Shown here one piece after another: positions 1-8,594 of a DNA stretch of 64,000 nt (position 1 is its first letter; every line of letters begins with the position of its first letter). A model generated the notes under the pieces. The model saw nothing but the letters and a program-made list of their open reading frames with translations, was not told the DNA's origin and made no database searches. The stretch is from positions 4,836,001-4,900,000 of the forward strand of contig NZ_CP182947.1 of NCBI RefSeq assembly GCF_048320135.1. Reading direction: 5' to 3'. A program made the translations under genes and the position numbers. This stretch comes from Ideonella_A sakaiensis_A (GTDB taxonomy: Bacteria; Pseudomonadota; Gammaproteobacteria; Burkholderiales; Burkholderiaceae_C).

Positions 1-557
1 AATCCCAGCACCGAACCGCGATGCTCTGCAATGGCCTCCAGGTCGAGCACCTGTTCGCCAGCCCCCTGCAGGACCTGCAGCAGCCGGCTCTTCCCCGAGC
101 CGGTCGTGCCACACAGCACCTGGTAGCGCAGCGTCGGCGCCAACTCGTCGAGCGAGGTGACGAGCGCGCGGCGCAGGCCCTGGTAGCCGCCTTCGACCAG
201 ATCGACCTTGAAGCCGATCTGGTCGAGCACCAGCGCCAGCGATCCGCTGCGCTTGCCGCCGCGCCAGCAATAGACGAGTGGCCGCCAGTCGCGGCCGGCA
301 TCGCCGAGTTCGCGTTCAATGTGGTCGGCGATATTGCGCGCCGACAACGCCGCCCCGCGCTTGCGCGCGGCAAACGGCGACACCTGCTTGTATTCGGTGC
401 CGACGATGTGCCGCTGTTCGTCGTTCAGGGTCGGCCAGTTGACTGCGCCGGGCAGCCGATCGAGTGCAAATTCGCTCTCCGAGCGTGCATCGATGATGCG
501 GTCGTAGCCGTCGAGGCTGCGCAGCGCATGTTCGGGTGACACGGAGTTGACCGACAC
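1..557 (-). CDS. mnmH: tRNA 2-selenouridine synthase, partial (C-terminus beyond window)
   Basis: Transfers selenium (via selenophosphate) or geranyl groups to the 2-thiouridine wobble base of certain tRNAs. The visible 185 codons show the N-terminal rhodanese domain, with DARSESEF near the start and the Cys loop VYCWRGGKRSGS. A P-loop, GTTGSGKSRLL, follows, and then LEAIAEHRGSVLG, which matches the conserved LxxLAxHRGS block of this family. I chose the GTG start at 557 because a GAGG ribosome site lies just upstream and the stop of glnD is only 9 bp away, so translation may be coupled. The remaining C-terminal part lies to the left of the window. Identity is secure from the rhodanese-plus-P-loop order. 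Confidence 0.92.
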   Translation of the reverse strand, partial: MSVNSVSPEHALRSLDGYDRIIDARSESEFALDRLPGAVNWPTLNDEQRHIVGTEYKQVSPFAARKRGAALSARNIADHIERELGDAGRDWRPLVYCWRGGKRSGSLALVLDQIGFKVDLVEGGYQGLRRALVTSLDELAPTLRYQVLCGTTGSGKSRLLQVLQGAGEQVLDLEAIAEHRGSVLG

Positions 558-566
558 CGCTTGCCT

Positions 567-3278
567 CTAGCGCCCGCTGATCACGTCGAGCAGTTCCGAT
601 TCGATCTCGAGTTGCGAGCGGTTGCGTTGCAGTGCATCGCCGTCGATCAGGAAGGTGTCCTCGACGCGCTCGCCGAGCGTCGTGATCTTCGCCAGGTGCA
701 GGTTGATCTTGTGTTTTGCGAGCACGCGTGCGATCGAATACAGCAGCCCGGAGCGGTCGCTGGTCGACACCGTCAGCAGCCAGCGCTGTGCGCGCTCGTC
801 GGGCCGCAGCGTGACCCGCGGCGTGATCGGGAAGGACTTGACGCGCCGCGAGACGCGGCCCTGGCTCGGCGCCGGCAGCGGGCCGGCGGCCTTGATCGCC
901 GCGGCGAGCTGCGTCTCGACGAGCAGGATCAGGTCGCGGTAGTGCTGATAGCGCTCGGCGAGCAGCGGGCTCGTCACCTGGAAGGTGTCGATCGCATAGC
1001 CGTCGCGGCTGGTGTGCACCTTGGCATCGAGAATGTCGAAACTGCCGGTATCGAAATAGCCGCAGATCCGCGCGAACAGGTCGGTGAAATGCGGCGGCGC
1101 GTAAACCATCACCTGCAGCCCTTCGCCGACCGACGACAGCCGGGCAACGACGATCGGCTCGGTCGCAGCAAGGCGGCCCTCCAGGCTGCGTGCATGCCAG
1201 GCAATGTCGCTGGCTTCATGGCGCGAGAAATAACGCGTATCGAGCTTGGCCCACAGCGGCTGTTCGATGCCGTCGGGCAGGCTCAGCAGGTTCAGCAGCC
1301 GCCGCGCCTCCTGTTTGCGTGCGCTGGCCTGCGCATCCTGGTTCGGCAACGCGCCGCCGAGCGCGCGCAGCGCCAGGTGGTACAGGTCCTCGAGCAGCTT
1401 GCCTTTCCACGCATTCCAGACCTTCGGGCTGGTGCCGCGGATATCGGCAACCGTCAGCAGATAAAGCGCGGTCAGATTCGCCGGGTTGCCGACGCGGTCG
1501 GCAAACCTGCGAATCACGTCCGGATCGGACAGGTCTTCCTTCTGCGCGACCCGCGACATCGTCAGGTGTTCACGGACCAGAAATTCGATGATCGCGCAGT
1601 CTTCCTTCGCGATGGCGTGGTCGCGGCAGAAGCGCCGCACCTCGACCGCGCCGAGCTCGGAATGGTCGCCGCCGCGGCCCTTCGCGACGTCGTGGAACAG
1701 TGCCGCGACGTACAGGATCCACGGCTTGTCCCAGCCGGCGGCAAGCTGCGAGCAGAACGGGTATTCGTGTGCGTGTTCGGCAATGAAGAAGCGCCGGATA
1801 TTGCGCAGCACCATCAGGATGTGCTGGTCGACCGTATAGACGTGGAACAGGTCGTGCTGCATCTGCCCGACGATGCGGCGGAACACCCACAGGTAGCGGC
1901 CGAGCACCGAGGTCTGGTTCATCAGCCGGAACGCGTGGGTCTGCCCCTCGGGTTCGAGCAGGATCTTCATGAATGTCGCCCGGTTCACCGGGTCGTGCCG
2001 GAATTCGGCATTCATCAGATCACGCGCGTTGTACAGCGCACGCAGCGTGCGCGCCGACAGTCCCTTCGTCGCAACCGTCTGCTGGAAAACGAGGAAGGTC
2101 TCGAGGATGGCGTGCGGATCGCGTTCGTACAGATCGTCGCTGACCACTTCGAGCATGCCGCCGCGTTCGAGGAACTTCTCGTTGATCGGCCGCATCGGCG
2201 CGTCCTGCGAGCCGTTGATGCGCTCCTCGATGTTCAGCATCAGGATCTGGTTCAACTGGGTCACTGCTTTCGCGGCCCAGTAGTAACGCTTCATCAGCAC
2301 TTCGGAGGTGCGCTGGCCCGGCGTTGCGAGCAGGCCGAAACTTTCGGCCACTGCGGTCTGCAGGTCGAAGACCAACCGGTCCTCGCGGCGGTTCGCGATG
2401 ATGTGCAGCCGGGCGCGGATCAATCTCAGCACGCCTTCGTTGCGCTGCAGCTGGCGGCATTCAAACGGCGTGATCAGGCCGTTGCCGGTCAGCTCGCGCC
2501 AGGTGCGGCCGAGACCGGCGGCACGTGCAACCCAGATCAGCACCTGCAGGTCGCGCAGGCCGCCCGGGCTTTCCTTGCAGTTCGGCTCCAGCGAATACGG
2601 CGTGTCCTCGTATTTGAGGTGGCGCTGCTGCATCTCCAGCGTCTTCGCACGCAGGAAGGCGGCCGGGTCGACCGCGCTCAGCGTCGAGTGGCGGAAATGC
2701 GCATAAACGCGGCGCGTGCCGCACAGGTAACGCGACTCGAGCATCGCGGTCTGCACCGTGATGTCGCGCTGCGCCTCCTCGACACAATCGGCAACGGTGC
2801 GCACGCTGGAGCCGATCTCCAGCCCGATGTCCCAGCACGAGGTGATGAAGCGCTCGATCGCCGGCGTCAGGTCGCCAACCGTCGGCACCGAGACGCCGGC
2901 GACCGACGGCACCGGCGACGGCAGCAGCAGCAGCACGTCGATGTCGGAGAACGGGTACAACTCGCCGCGTCCGTAACCACCGACCGCGACCAGCGCGGCC
3001 TGGTCGGTCATGCCGGCGAGTTTCCACAACTGCAGCAGCGCCTTGTCGACATGCGCGGCGAGTTGCCGGATCAGATAACCAGCGGCGCGGGTCGTCGGCC
3101 GGCCGCGCGTGAAATGGTCGAGCAGCGCCTGCTTGCCCTGGCGGAACTGGTTGCGCAGGCCGGCGATGTCGACCGCGTCGATGACCGGCAGCTTCGGGCC
3201 GTCGAGCACCGCATCCGGCGCCGGATCCTCGAACGGCAGCAGGTTGGCGCGGGTGGTGGCGTCGTCGGCGATCGTCAT
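567..3278 (-). CDS. glnD: [Protein-PII] uridylyltransferase / uridylyl-removing enzyme
   Basis: Senses glutamine and adds or removes UMP on PII proteins, setting nitrogen status for the NtrBC and glutamine synthetase cascade. The protein is 903 aa, the usual GlnD length. Residues 100-116 (GGYGRGELYPFSDIDVL) are the nucleotidyltransferase signature with its catalytic DxD. Near residue 530 is the HD-domain motif FHDVAKGRGGDHS of the uridylyl-removing site. Two ACT domains, which bind glutamine, close the protein (about 710-770 and 830-885; the second contains DRSGLLYSIARVLA). It lies 13 bp downstream of map and just upstream of mnmH, all on the minus strand, so the three probably share a transcript. 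No defects are seen. Confidence 0.97.
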   Translation of the reverse strand: MTIADDATTRANLLPFEDPAPDAVLDGPKLPVIDAVDIAGLRNQFRQGKQALLDHFTRGRPTTRAAGYLIRQLAAHVDKALLQLWKLAGMTDQAALVAVGGYGRGELYPFSDIDVLLLLPSPVPSVAGVSVPTVGDLTPAIERFITSCWDIGLEIGSSVRTVADCVEEAQRDITVQTAMLESRYLCGTRRVYAHFRHSTLSAVDPAAFLRAKTLEMQQRHLKYEDTPYSLEPNCKESPGGLRDLQVLIWVARAAGLGRTWRELTGNGLITPFECRQLQRNEGVLRLIRARLHIIANRREDRLVFDLQTAVAESFGLLATPGQRTSEVLMKRYYWAAKAVTQLNQILMLNIEERINGSQDAPMRPINEKFLERGGMLEVVSDDLYERDPHAILETFLVFQQTVATKGLSARTLRALYNARDLMNAEFRHDPVNRATFMKILLEPEGQTHAFRLMNQTSVLGRYLWVFRRIVGQMQHDLFHVYTVDQHILMVLRNIRRFFIAEHAHEYPFCSQLAAGWDKPWILYVAALFHDVAKGRGGDHSELGAVEVRRFCRDHAIAKEDCAIIEFLVREHLTMSRVAQKEDLSDPDVIRRFADRVGNPANLTALYLLTVADIRGTSPKVWNAWKGKLLEDLYHLALRALGGALPNQDAQASARKQEARRLLNLLSLPDGIEQPLWAKLDTRYFSRHEASDIAWHARSLEGRLAATEPIVVARLSSVGEGLQVMVYAPPHFTDLFARICGYFDTGSFDILDAKVHTSRDGYAIDTFQVTSPLLAERYQHYRDLILLVETQLAAAIKAAGPLPAPSQGRVSRRVKSFPITPRVTLRPDERAQRWLLTVSTSDRSGLLYSIARVLAKHKINLHLAKITTLGERVEDTFLIDGDALQRNRSQLEIESELLDVISGR

Positions 3279-3291
3279 CGGCGCAGGCCGC

Positions 3292-4122
3292 TTACGCGGC
3301 AGCCGGCGCAGGCGTCGACGCAGCGGTGATGAAGGCCGGCGGCGCCGGCGATCCGGCCGAGACCGTCAGCACCTCGTAGCCGGTTTCGGTGACGAGGATG
3401 GTGTGTTCCCACTGGGCCGACAGCGAACGGTCCTTCGTGACGATGGTCCAACCGTCGCCCATTTCGCGGACCTCGCGGCGGCCGGCATTGATCATCGGCT
3501 CGATCGTGAAGACCATGCCGGGCACCAGTTTTTCGAGCGTGCCGGGGCGGCCGTAATGCAGCACCTGCGGCTCTTCGTGGAATTTCTGGCCGATGCCGTG
3601 GCCGCAGAATTCGCGCACCACCGAGAAGCCGTTGCTCTCTGCAAAGGTCTGGATCGCGTGGCCGATATCGCCGATCGTCGAGCCCGGCCTGACCTTCGCA
3701 ATGCCGCGCCACATCGCGTCGTAGGTGAACTGGCACAGCCGCTTCGACGCGATCGAGCCTTCGCCGACGATGAACATCCGGCTGGTGTCGCCGTGCCAGC
3801 CGTCCTTGATCACCGTGACGTCGATGTTGACGATGTCGCCGTTTTTCAGCGCCCGGCTGTTCGGAATGCCGTGGCAGACCTGGTGGTTGATCGAGGTGCA
3901 GATCGATTTCGGATAAGGCGTATAGCCGGGCGGCGCATAGTTCAGCGGCGCCGGAATCGCCTTCTGCACATTGACGATGTGGTCGTGGGCAAGCTTGTCG
4001 AGTTGTTCGGTGCTGATGCCGGGCTTGACATGCTCGGTCAGCATGTCGAGCACTTCCGACGCCAGCCGCCCGGCGATGCGCATCGCCTCGATGTCGGCGG
4101 GGGTCTTGATGGTGATCGTCAT
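3292..4122 (-). CDS. map: Methionine aminopeptidase, type I
   Basis: Removes the initiator methionine from new proteins; cytoplasmic dimetal enzyme. All five metal ligands of the family can be placed: D101 and D112 (NIDVTV...GDTSRMF), H175 (FCGHGIG), E208 (FTIEPM) and E239 (QWEHTILV). The substrate His is H84 (CHGIPN). Length is 276 aa against about 264 in E. coli; the extra residues are a C-terminal Ala/Pro-rich tail (from about residue 258) of no known role. It is the first gene of the map-glnD-mnmH run and is divergent from purL, so the roughly 140 bp between the two start codons should hold both promoters. Confidence 0.97.
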   Translation of the reverse strand: MTITIKTPADIEAMRIAGRLASEVLDMLTEHVKPGISTEQLDKLAHDHIVNVQKAIPAPLNYAPPGYTPYPKSICTSINHQVCHGIPNSRALKNGDIVNIDVTVIKDGWHGDTSRMFIVGEGSIASKRLCQFTYDAMWRGIAKVRPGSTIGDIGHAIQTFAESNGFSVVREFCGHGIGQKFHEEPQVLHYGRPGTLEKLVPGMVFTIEPMINAGRREVREMGDGWTIVTKDRSLSAQWEHTILVTETGYEVLTVSAGSPAPPAFITAASTPAPAAA

Positions 4123-4265
4123 CCGTGGATTATCTCACCGGGCCGCTAAAATCGCGGGTTACCCCGGTGGGCCAAGGGCGTTGCCCACTCCCCGTCGGCC
4201 CATGCCACCCGGCGGCTCCGGTCTCGACCGGCTGCCCGCAGCGCCCCGTCAGAGACCCCTCGCGA

Positions 4266-7200
4266 ATGTCCAGTCCCTTGTATCTGCTTCATTTCGAGGG
4301 CGGCGACGCGCTCTCCGCTTTTCGCGCGCAAGCGCTGCTGCCGCGGCTGCAGGCGGTTTTTGCTGGCGTGGCCTCGGTCCACGCCCGCCATGTGCACTGG
4401 GTGCGTGCCGACAGCGAACTCGACCGTTCGTCACTCGACAGCCTGCAGGGCCTGCTGCAATACGGCGATCCGTATCGCGGCCCGCAGGCCGACGCGAAGG
4501 ACGTGCTGCGGCTCGTCGTCGCGCCACGGCTTGGCACCGTGTCGCCGTGGGCCAGCAAGGCGACCGACATCGCGCACAACTGCGGGCTGCCGGTGCGGCG
4601 CATCGAACGTGTCACCGAATACCTGTTGCAGCTGAAGTCCGGCCTGCTCGGCGGCGTGAAGACGCCCGATGCCGACCAACTGGCGGCGCTGGCCGCGCTG
4701 CTGCACGACCGGATGACCGAATCGGTGCTGCTGCAACGCGAGGATGCGGCGCACCTTTTTGATGAGCAGCCGGCGCAACCGATGGCGCGCGTCGACATCC
4801 TCGGCGGCGGCCGCGACACGCTGGTGCAGGCGAACCGCGAGTTCGGCCTTGCGCTGTCCGACGACGAGATCGATTACCTCGTCGATGCATTTGTCGGCCT
4901 GCAGCGCAATCCGAGCGATGTCGAACTGATGATGTTCGCGCAGGCGAACAGCGAGCACTGCCGGCACAAGATCTTCAATGCGCAGTTCACGATCGACGGC
5001 GAGGCGCAGCCGCAGTCGATGTTCCAGATGATCCGGCACACGCACCAGCTCGCGCCGCAGCACACGGTGGTTGCGTACAGCGACAACGCGTCGGTGATGG
5101 AAGGCGGCGAAGTCGAATCGTGGCGGCCGGACGGCTTCACGAATGGGCCGCGTTACCGCGCACAGCGCGAGACGATGCACGTGCTGATGAAGGTCGAGAC
5201 GCACAACCACCCGACGGCAATCTCGCCGTTCCCCGGTGCCGCGACCGGCGCCGGCGGCGAGATCCGCGACGAGGGCGCAACCGGCCGCGGCTCGAAGCCG
5301 AAGGCCGGGCTGACCGGCTTCAGCGTCTCGAACCTGCACCTGCCGGGCACCAGCGAGCCGTGGGAGCGCAACCCGGTCGGCCGACCGGCACACATCGCGA
5401 GCGCGCTGCAGATCATGATCGACGGCCCGCTCGGCGGCGCCGCCTTCAACAATGAATTCGGCCGGCCGAACCTGACCGGTTATTTCCGCGTCTTCGAGCA
5501 GGATGTCGCCGGCGTGCGCCGCGGTTATCACAAGCCGATCATGATCGCCGGCGGCCTCGGCAGCATCGCCGCAGGGCAGACGCAAAAGGTGCAGTTTCCC
5601 GCCGGCACGCTGCTGATCCAGCTCGGCGGGCCCGGCATGCGGATCGGCATGGGCGGCGGCGCCGCCAGCTCGATGGCCGCCGGCGCAAATGCCGCCGAGC
5701 TCGATTTCGATTCGGTGCAGCGCGGCAATCCGGAAATCGAGCGCCGCGCGCAGGAGGTGATCAACCACTGCTGGGCACTCGGCGACAACAATCCGATCCT
5801 CGCGATCCACGATGTCGGCGCCGGCGGCATCTCGAATGCCTTTCCGGAACTGGTCGACGGGGCAGGGCGCGGCGCGCGTTTCGACCTGAGCAAGGTGCCG
5901 CTGGAAGAAAGCGGGCTCGCGCCGAAGGAGATCTGGTGCAACGAGAGCCAGGAGCGTTATGTGATGGCGGTGTCACCCGACGCCTTGCCGCTGTTCGAGG
6001 CGATGTGCCAGCGCGAGCGTTGCCCGTTTGCCGTCGTCGGCGTCGCGACCGCCGAGCCGCAGCTGGTGCTCGAGCAGCCGGCCAGTGCTGACCGGCCGAT
6101 CGACATGCCGATGGAAGTGCTGCTCGGCAAGCCGCCGAAGATGCACCGCATCGTTGAACGCGTCGCGCGCGACGATGCCGCGCTGGAGCTCGCCGAACTC
6201 GATCTGACGCAGGTTGCGTTCGATGTGCTGCGCCATCCAACCGTCGCGAGCAAACGTTTTCTGATCACGATCGGCGACCGTGCGGTCGGTGGCCTCAGCC
6301 ACCGCGATCCGATGGTCGGGCCGTGGCAGGTGCCGGTGGCCGATTGCGCGGTGACGCTGGCCGACTACAGCGGCTTCCGCGGCGAGGCGATGAGCCTCGG
6401 CGAACGCACGCCGCTGGCCGCGCTCGATGCGCCGGCCGCCGGCCGGATGGCGGTCGGCGAGGCGATCACGAATTTATTGGCTGCGCCGTTCGAATTGCCG
6501 CGCGTCAAGCTCAGCTGCAACTGGATGGCGGCCTGTGGCGAGCCCGGCGAGGATGCCGCGCTGTACGACACCGTCAAAGCGGTCGGCCTCGAGTTGTGCC
6601 CTGCGCTCGGCATCAGCGTGCCGGTCGGCAAGGACAGCCTGTCGATGCGCACGCGCTGGAGCGAGGCTGGCGAAGACAAGCAGGTCACCGCACCGGTATC
6701 GCTGATCGTCACCGCCTTCGCGACGCTGGCCGATGTGCGGCCGACGCTGACGCCGCAGCTGCGCGGTGGCGATTCGACATTGCTGCTGATCGACCTCGGC
6801 CAGGGCAGGAAGCGGATGGCCGGCTCGATGCTGGCGCAGGTGACCGGGCAGTTCGGCAGCCGCGAGGCCGACGGCATTCCGGATCTCGACGATCCGCAGC
6901 TGCTCAAATCGCTGGTCGATGCGATCAACGCATTGCGCAGCGATGGCCACCTGCTCGCGTATCACGACCGCAGCGACGGCGGCCTGTGGGCGACGGTCTG
7001 CGAGATGGCGTTTGCCGGCCGCCTCGGCGTCAGCCTGAATGTCGACATGCTGGTCACCGAGGGCGACGGCATCAGCGACAGCCGCGCCGAATATGGCGAC
7101 TCGAAGAACTGGGCGACGCAGGTCGACGCGCGCCGCCGCGAGCTGACGCTGCGCGCATTGTTCAACGAGGAACTCGGCGCGGTGATCGAGGTGCCGACCG

Positions 7201-8276
7201 CGGTGCGCAACGACGTGATGCAGACGCTGCGTTCGTTCGGCCTCAGCAAGCACTCGCATTTCATCGGCAAGACCAACGACCGCGGCGTGGTCGAGGTCTG
7301 GCGCGATGCGAAGGCGGTGTTCAGCGCTCCGCTGGCCGATCTGCAGCGGGTATGGGACGAGGTCAGCTGGCGCATCGCCGCATTGCGCGACAACCCGGCC
7401 TGTGCCGATGCCGAACACGAAGCCGCCGGCAATGTCGACGACCCGGGCCTGCACGTCCAACTGTCGTTTGACCCCGCCGAAGATATCGCCGGGCCGTTCA
7501 TTTCAACGGGCGCCCGCCCGCCGGTCGCGATCCTGCGCGAGCAGGGCGTCAACAGCCACCTCGAGATGGCCTATGCGATGGCGCAGGCCGGTTTCGACAG
7601 CCACGACGTGCACATGAGCGACCTGCAGTCGGGCCGCGCGCGGCTCGACCAGTTCAAGGGTTTTGTCGCCTGCGGCGGGTTCAGCTACGGCGATACGCTT
7701 GGCGCCGGCCTCGGCTGGGCGCGCTCGATCCTGTTCAATGCGCAGCTCGCCGAGCAGTTCGCAGCCTTTTTCCAGCGCGGCGACAGCTTTGCGCTCGGCG
7801 TCTGCAACGGCTGCCAGATGATGGCCGCGCTGGCGCCGATCATCCCCGGCGCGCAGGCCTGGCCGGCATTCACCCGCAACCGCAGCGAGCAGTTCGAGGC
7901 CAGGCTCAGCCTGGTCGAGGTGCTCGACAGCCCGTCGATCTTCTTCAGCGGCATGGCCGGCAGCCGGCTGCCGATCGCGGTGGCGCATGGCGAAGGATTT
8001 GCAGACTTCTCGCAACGCGGCGACGCCGAACAGGTGCAGCGCGCGATGCGATTCGTCGATAACCATGGCCGGCCGACCACCAACTATCCGTTCAATCCGA
8101 ACGGCAGCGCCGACGGCCTGACCTCGGTGACGACACCCGACGGCCGCTTCACGGTGCTGATGCCGCATCCGGAACGGGTGTTCCGCAACGTGCAAATGAG
8201 CTGGACCAGCGGCGACGCCTCGCAGGCGAGTCCGTGGATGCGGATGTTCGGCAACGCGCGGCGCGCGGTCGGATAA
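4266..8276 (+). CDS. purL: Phosphoribosylformylglycinamidine synthase, single-chain
   Basis: Catalyses step 4 of purine synthesis: FGAR + Gln + ATP to FGAM. This is the large proteobacterial form (1336 aa) with a PurS-like N-terminus, two AIRS/PurL ATPase halves (for example ALGDNNPILAIHDVGAGG in the first half), and a C-terminal class-I glutamine amidotransferase. The amidotransferase nucleophile is Cys1180 in GVCNGCQMM; its His-Glu pair lies in MPHPERVF near the end. The open frame extends upstream to 4125, but the ATG at 4266 (MSSPLYLLHFEGG) matches the family start and was chosen for that reason. The gene stands alone and is followed by a hairpin and the tRNA-Leu. Confidence 0.97.
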   Translation: MSSPLYLLHFEGGDALSAFRAQALLPRLQAVFAGVASVHARHVHWVRADSELDRSSLDSLQGLLQYGDPYRGPQADAKDVLRLVVAPRLGTVSPWASKATDIAHNCGLPVRRIERVTEYLLQLKSGLLGGVKTPDADQLAALAALLHDRMTESVLLQREDAAHLFDEQPAQPMARVDILGGGRDTLVQANREFGLALSDDEIDYLVDAFVGLQRNPSDVELMMFAQANSEHCRHKIFNAQFTIDGEAQPQSMFQMIRHTHQLAPQHTVVAYSDNASVMEGGEVESWRPDGFTNGPRYRAQRETMHVLMKVETHNHPTAISPFPGAATGAGGEIRDEGATGRGSKPKAGLTGFSVSNLHLPGTSEPWERNPVGRPAHIASALQIMIDGPLGGAAFNNEFGRPNLTGYFRVFEQDVAGVRRGYHKPIMIAGGLGSIAAGQTQKVQFPAGTLLIQLGGPGMRIGMGGGAASSMAAGANAAELDFDSVQRGNPEIERRAQEVINHCWALGDNNPILAIHDVGAGGISNAFPELVDGAGRGARFDLSKVPLEESGLAPKEIWCNESQERYVMAVSPDALPLFEAMCQRERCPFAVVGVATAEPQLVLEQPASADRPIDMPMEVLLGKPPKMHRIVERVARDDAALELAELDLTQVAFDVLRHPTVASKRFLITIGDRAVGGLSHRDPMVGPWQVPVADCAVTLADYSGFRGEAMSLGERTPLAALDAPAAGRMAVGEAITNLLAAPFELPRVKLSCNWMAACGEPGEDAALYDTVKAVGLELCPALGISVPVGKDSLSMRTRWSEAGEDKQVTAPVSLIVTAFATLADVRPTLTPQLRGGDSTLLLIDLGQGRKRMAGSMLAQVTGQFGSREADGIPDLDDPQLLKSLVDAINALRSDGHLLAYHDRSDGGLWATVCEMAFAGRLGVSLNVDMLVTEGDGISDSRAEYGDSKNWATQVDARRRELTLRALFNEELGAVIEVPTAVRNDVMQTLRSFGLSKHSHFIGKTNDRGVVEVWRDAKAVFSAPLADLQRVWDEVSWRIAALRDNPACADAEHEAAGNVDDPGLHVQLSFDPAEDIAGPFISTGARPPVAILREQGVNSHLEMAYAMAQAGFDSHDVHMSDLQSGRARLDQFKGFVACGGFSYGDTLGAGLGWARSILFNAQLAEQFAAFFQRGDSFALGVCNGCQMMAALAPIIPGAQAWPAFTRNRSEQFEARLSLVEVLDSPSIFFSGMAGSRLPIAVAHGEGFADFSQRGDAEQVQRAMRFVDNHGRPTTNYPFNPNGSADGLTSVTTPDGRFTVLMPHPERVFRNVQMSWTSGDASQASPWMRMFGNARRAVG

Positions 8277-8283
8277 GCAAGAC

Positions 8284-8309
8284 GCCGGTGCGGCCACCAC
8301 CGCGCCGGC
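8284..8309 (+). terminator. Hairpin after purL, possible terminator
   Basis: A 10-bp stem (GCCGGTGCGG pairing with CCGCGCCGGC, one G-T pair) with a 6-nt loop starts 7 bp after the purL stop. No T-run follows, so it may be a weak terminator or an mRNA end-protecting hairpin. Confidence 0.45.
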
Positions 8310-8326
8310 TATCATCGCAGCGGCCC

Positions 8327-8418
8327 GCTCGGGTGGCGGAATTGGTAGACGCAGCGGGCTTAAAACCCGCCACTTCCCGGAAGGGGGTGTACGGGTTCGA
8401 TTCCCGTCCCGAGCACCA
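8327..8418 (+). tRNA. tRNA-Leu(UAA)
   Basis: A complete type-II tRNA with encoded CCA. The acceptor stem GCTCGGG pairs with CCCGAGC; the anticodon stem GCGGG/CCCGC carries the loop CTTAAAA, giving anticodon TAA (Leu, codon UUA). A long variable arm (about 8376-8390) and a T-arm with GGTTCGATTCC follow. The integrase gene lies 176 bp downstream in the same direction, the standard arrangement when an element uses a tRNA 3' end as its attachment site. The tRNA itself is intact. Confidence 0.96.
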
Positions 8419-8435
8419 GGAACACGTTTCAGGCA

Positions 8436-8530
8436 GTCTCAAGACGTCTCACGACGCCTCACCAACAAGCCGGAAAGCCGCATGAATGCTGGGCTTTTCG
8501 GCATCAGGTGGTCTCAGACCGTCTCATTGC
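8436..8530 (+). repeat. Phased 10-bp direct repeats between tRNA-Leu and integrase
   Basis: Two clusters of a 10-bp unit beginning GTCTCA are seen. Cluster 1 is GTCTCAAGAC, GTCTCACGAC and the weaker GCCTCACCAA at 8436-8465. Cluster 2 is GTCTCAGACC and GTCTCATTGC at 8511-8530. Units follow each other with one-helical-turn spacing and the clusters start 75 bp apart. Their place between the presumed att site and the integrase start suits arm-type recombinase or excisionase binding sites; that role is inference. Confidence 0.6.
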
Positions 8531-8547
8531 GTTCCAACGCATTTCAG

Positions 8548-8566
8548 GGCAACATTCGGGGCAACT
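8548..8566 (+). repeat. Left copy of 19-bp near-repeat flanking the island
   Basis: GGCAACATTCGGGGCAACT matches AGCAACTTTGGGGGCAACT at 16638-16656 in 16 of 19 positions, same orientation. Each copy contains two GCAAC units. The two copies bracket both recombinase genes and the four-gene operon, so they may mark element ends or integrase arm sites. Confidence 0.5.
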
Positions 8567-8594
8567 GGTCAGAGCCCCTTCAGGAGTTGCCCCC

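Noticed and set aside
561..3329. A 922-codon open frame on the plus strand opposite glnD
   Set aside because: It is the antisense shadow of glnD: Arg/Ala/Gln-rich, no domain, and every base is accounted for by a well-conserved minus-strand gene.
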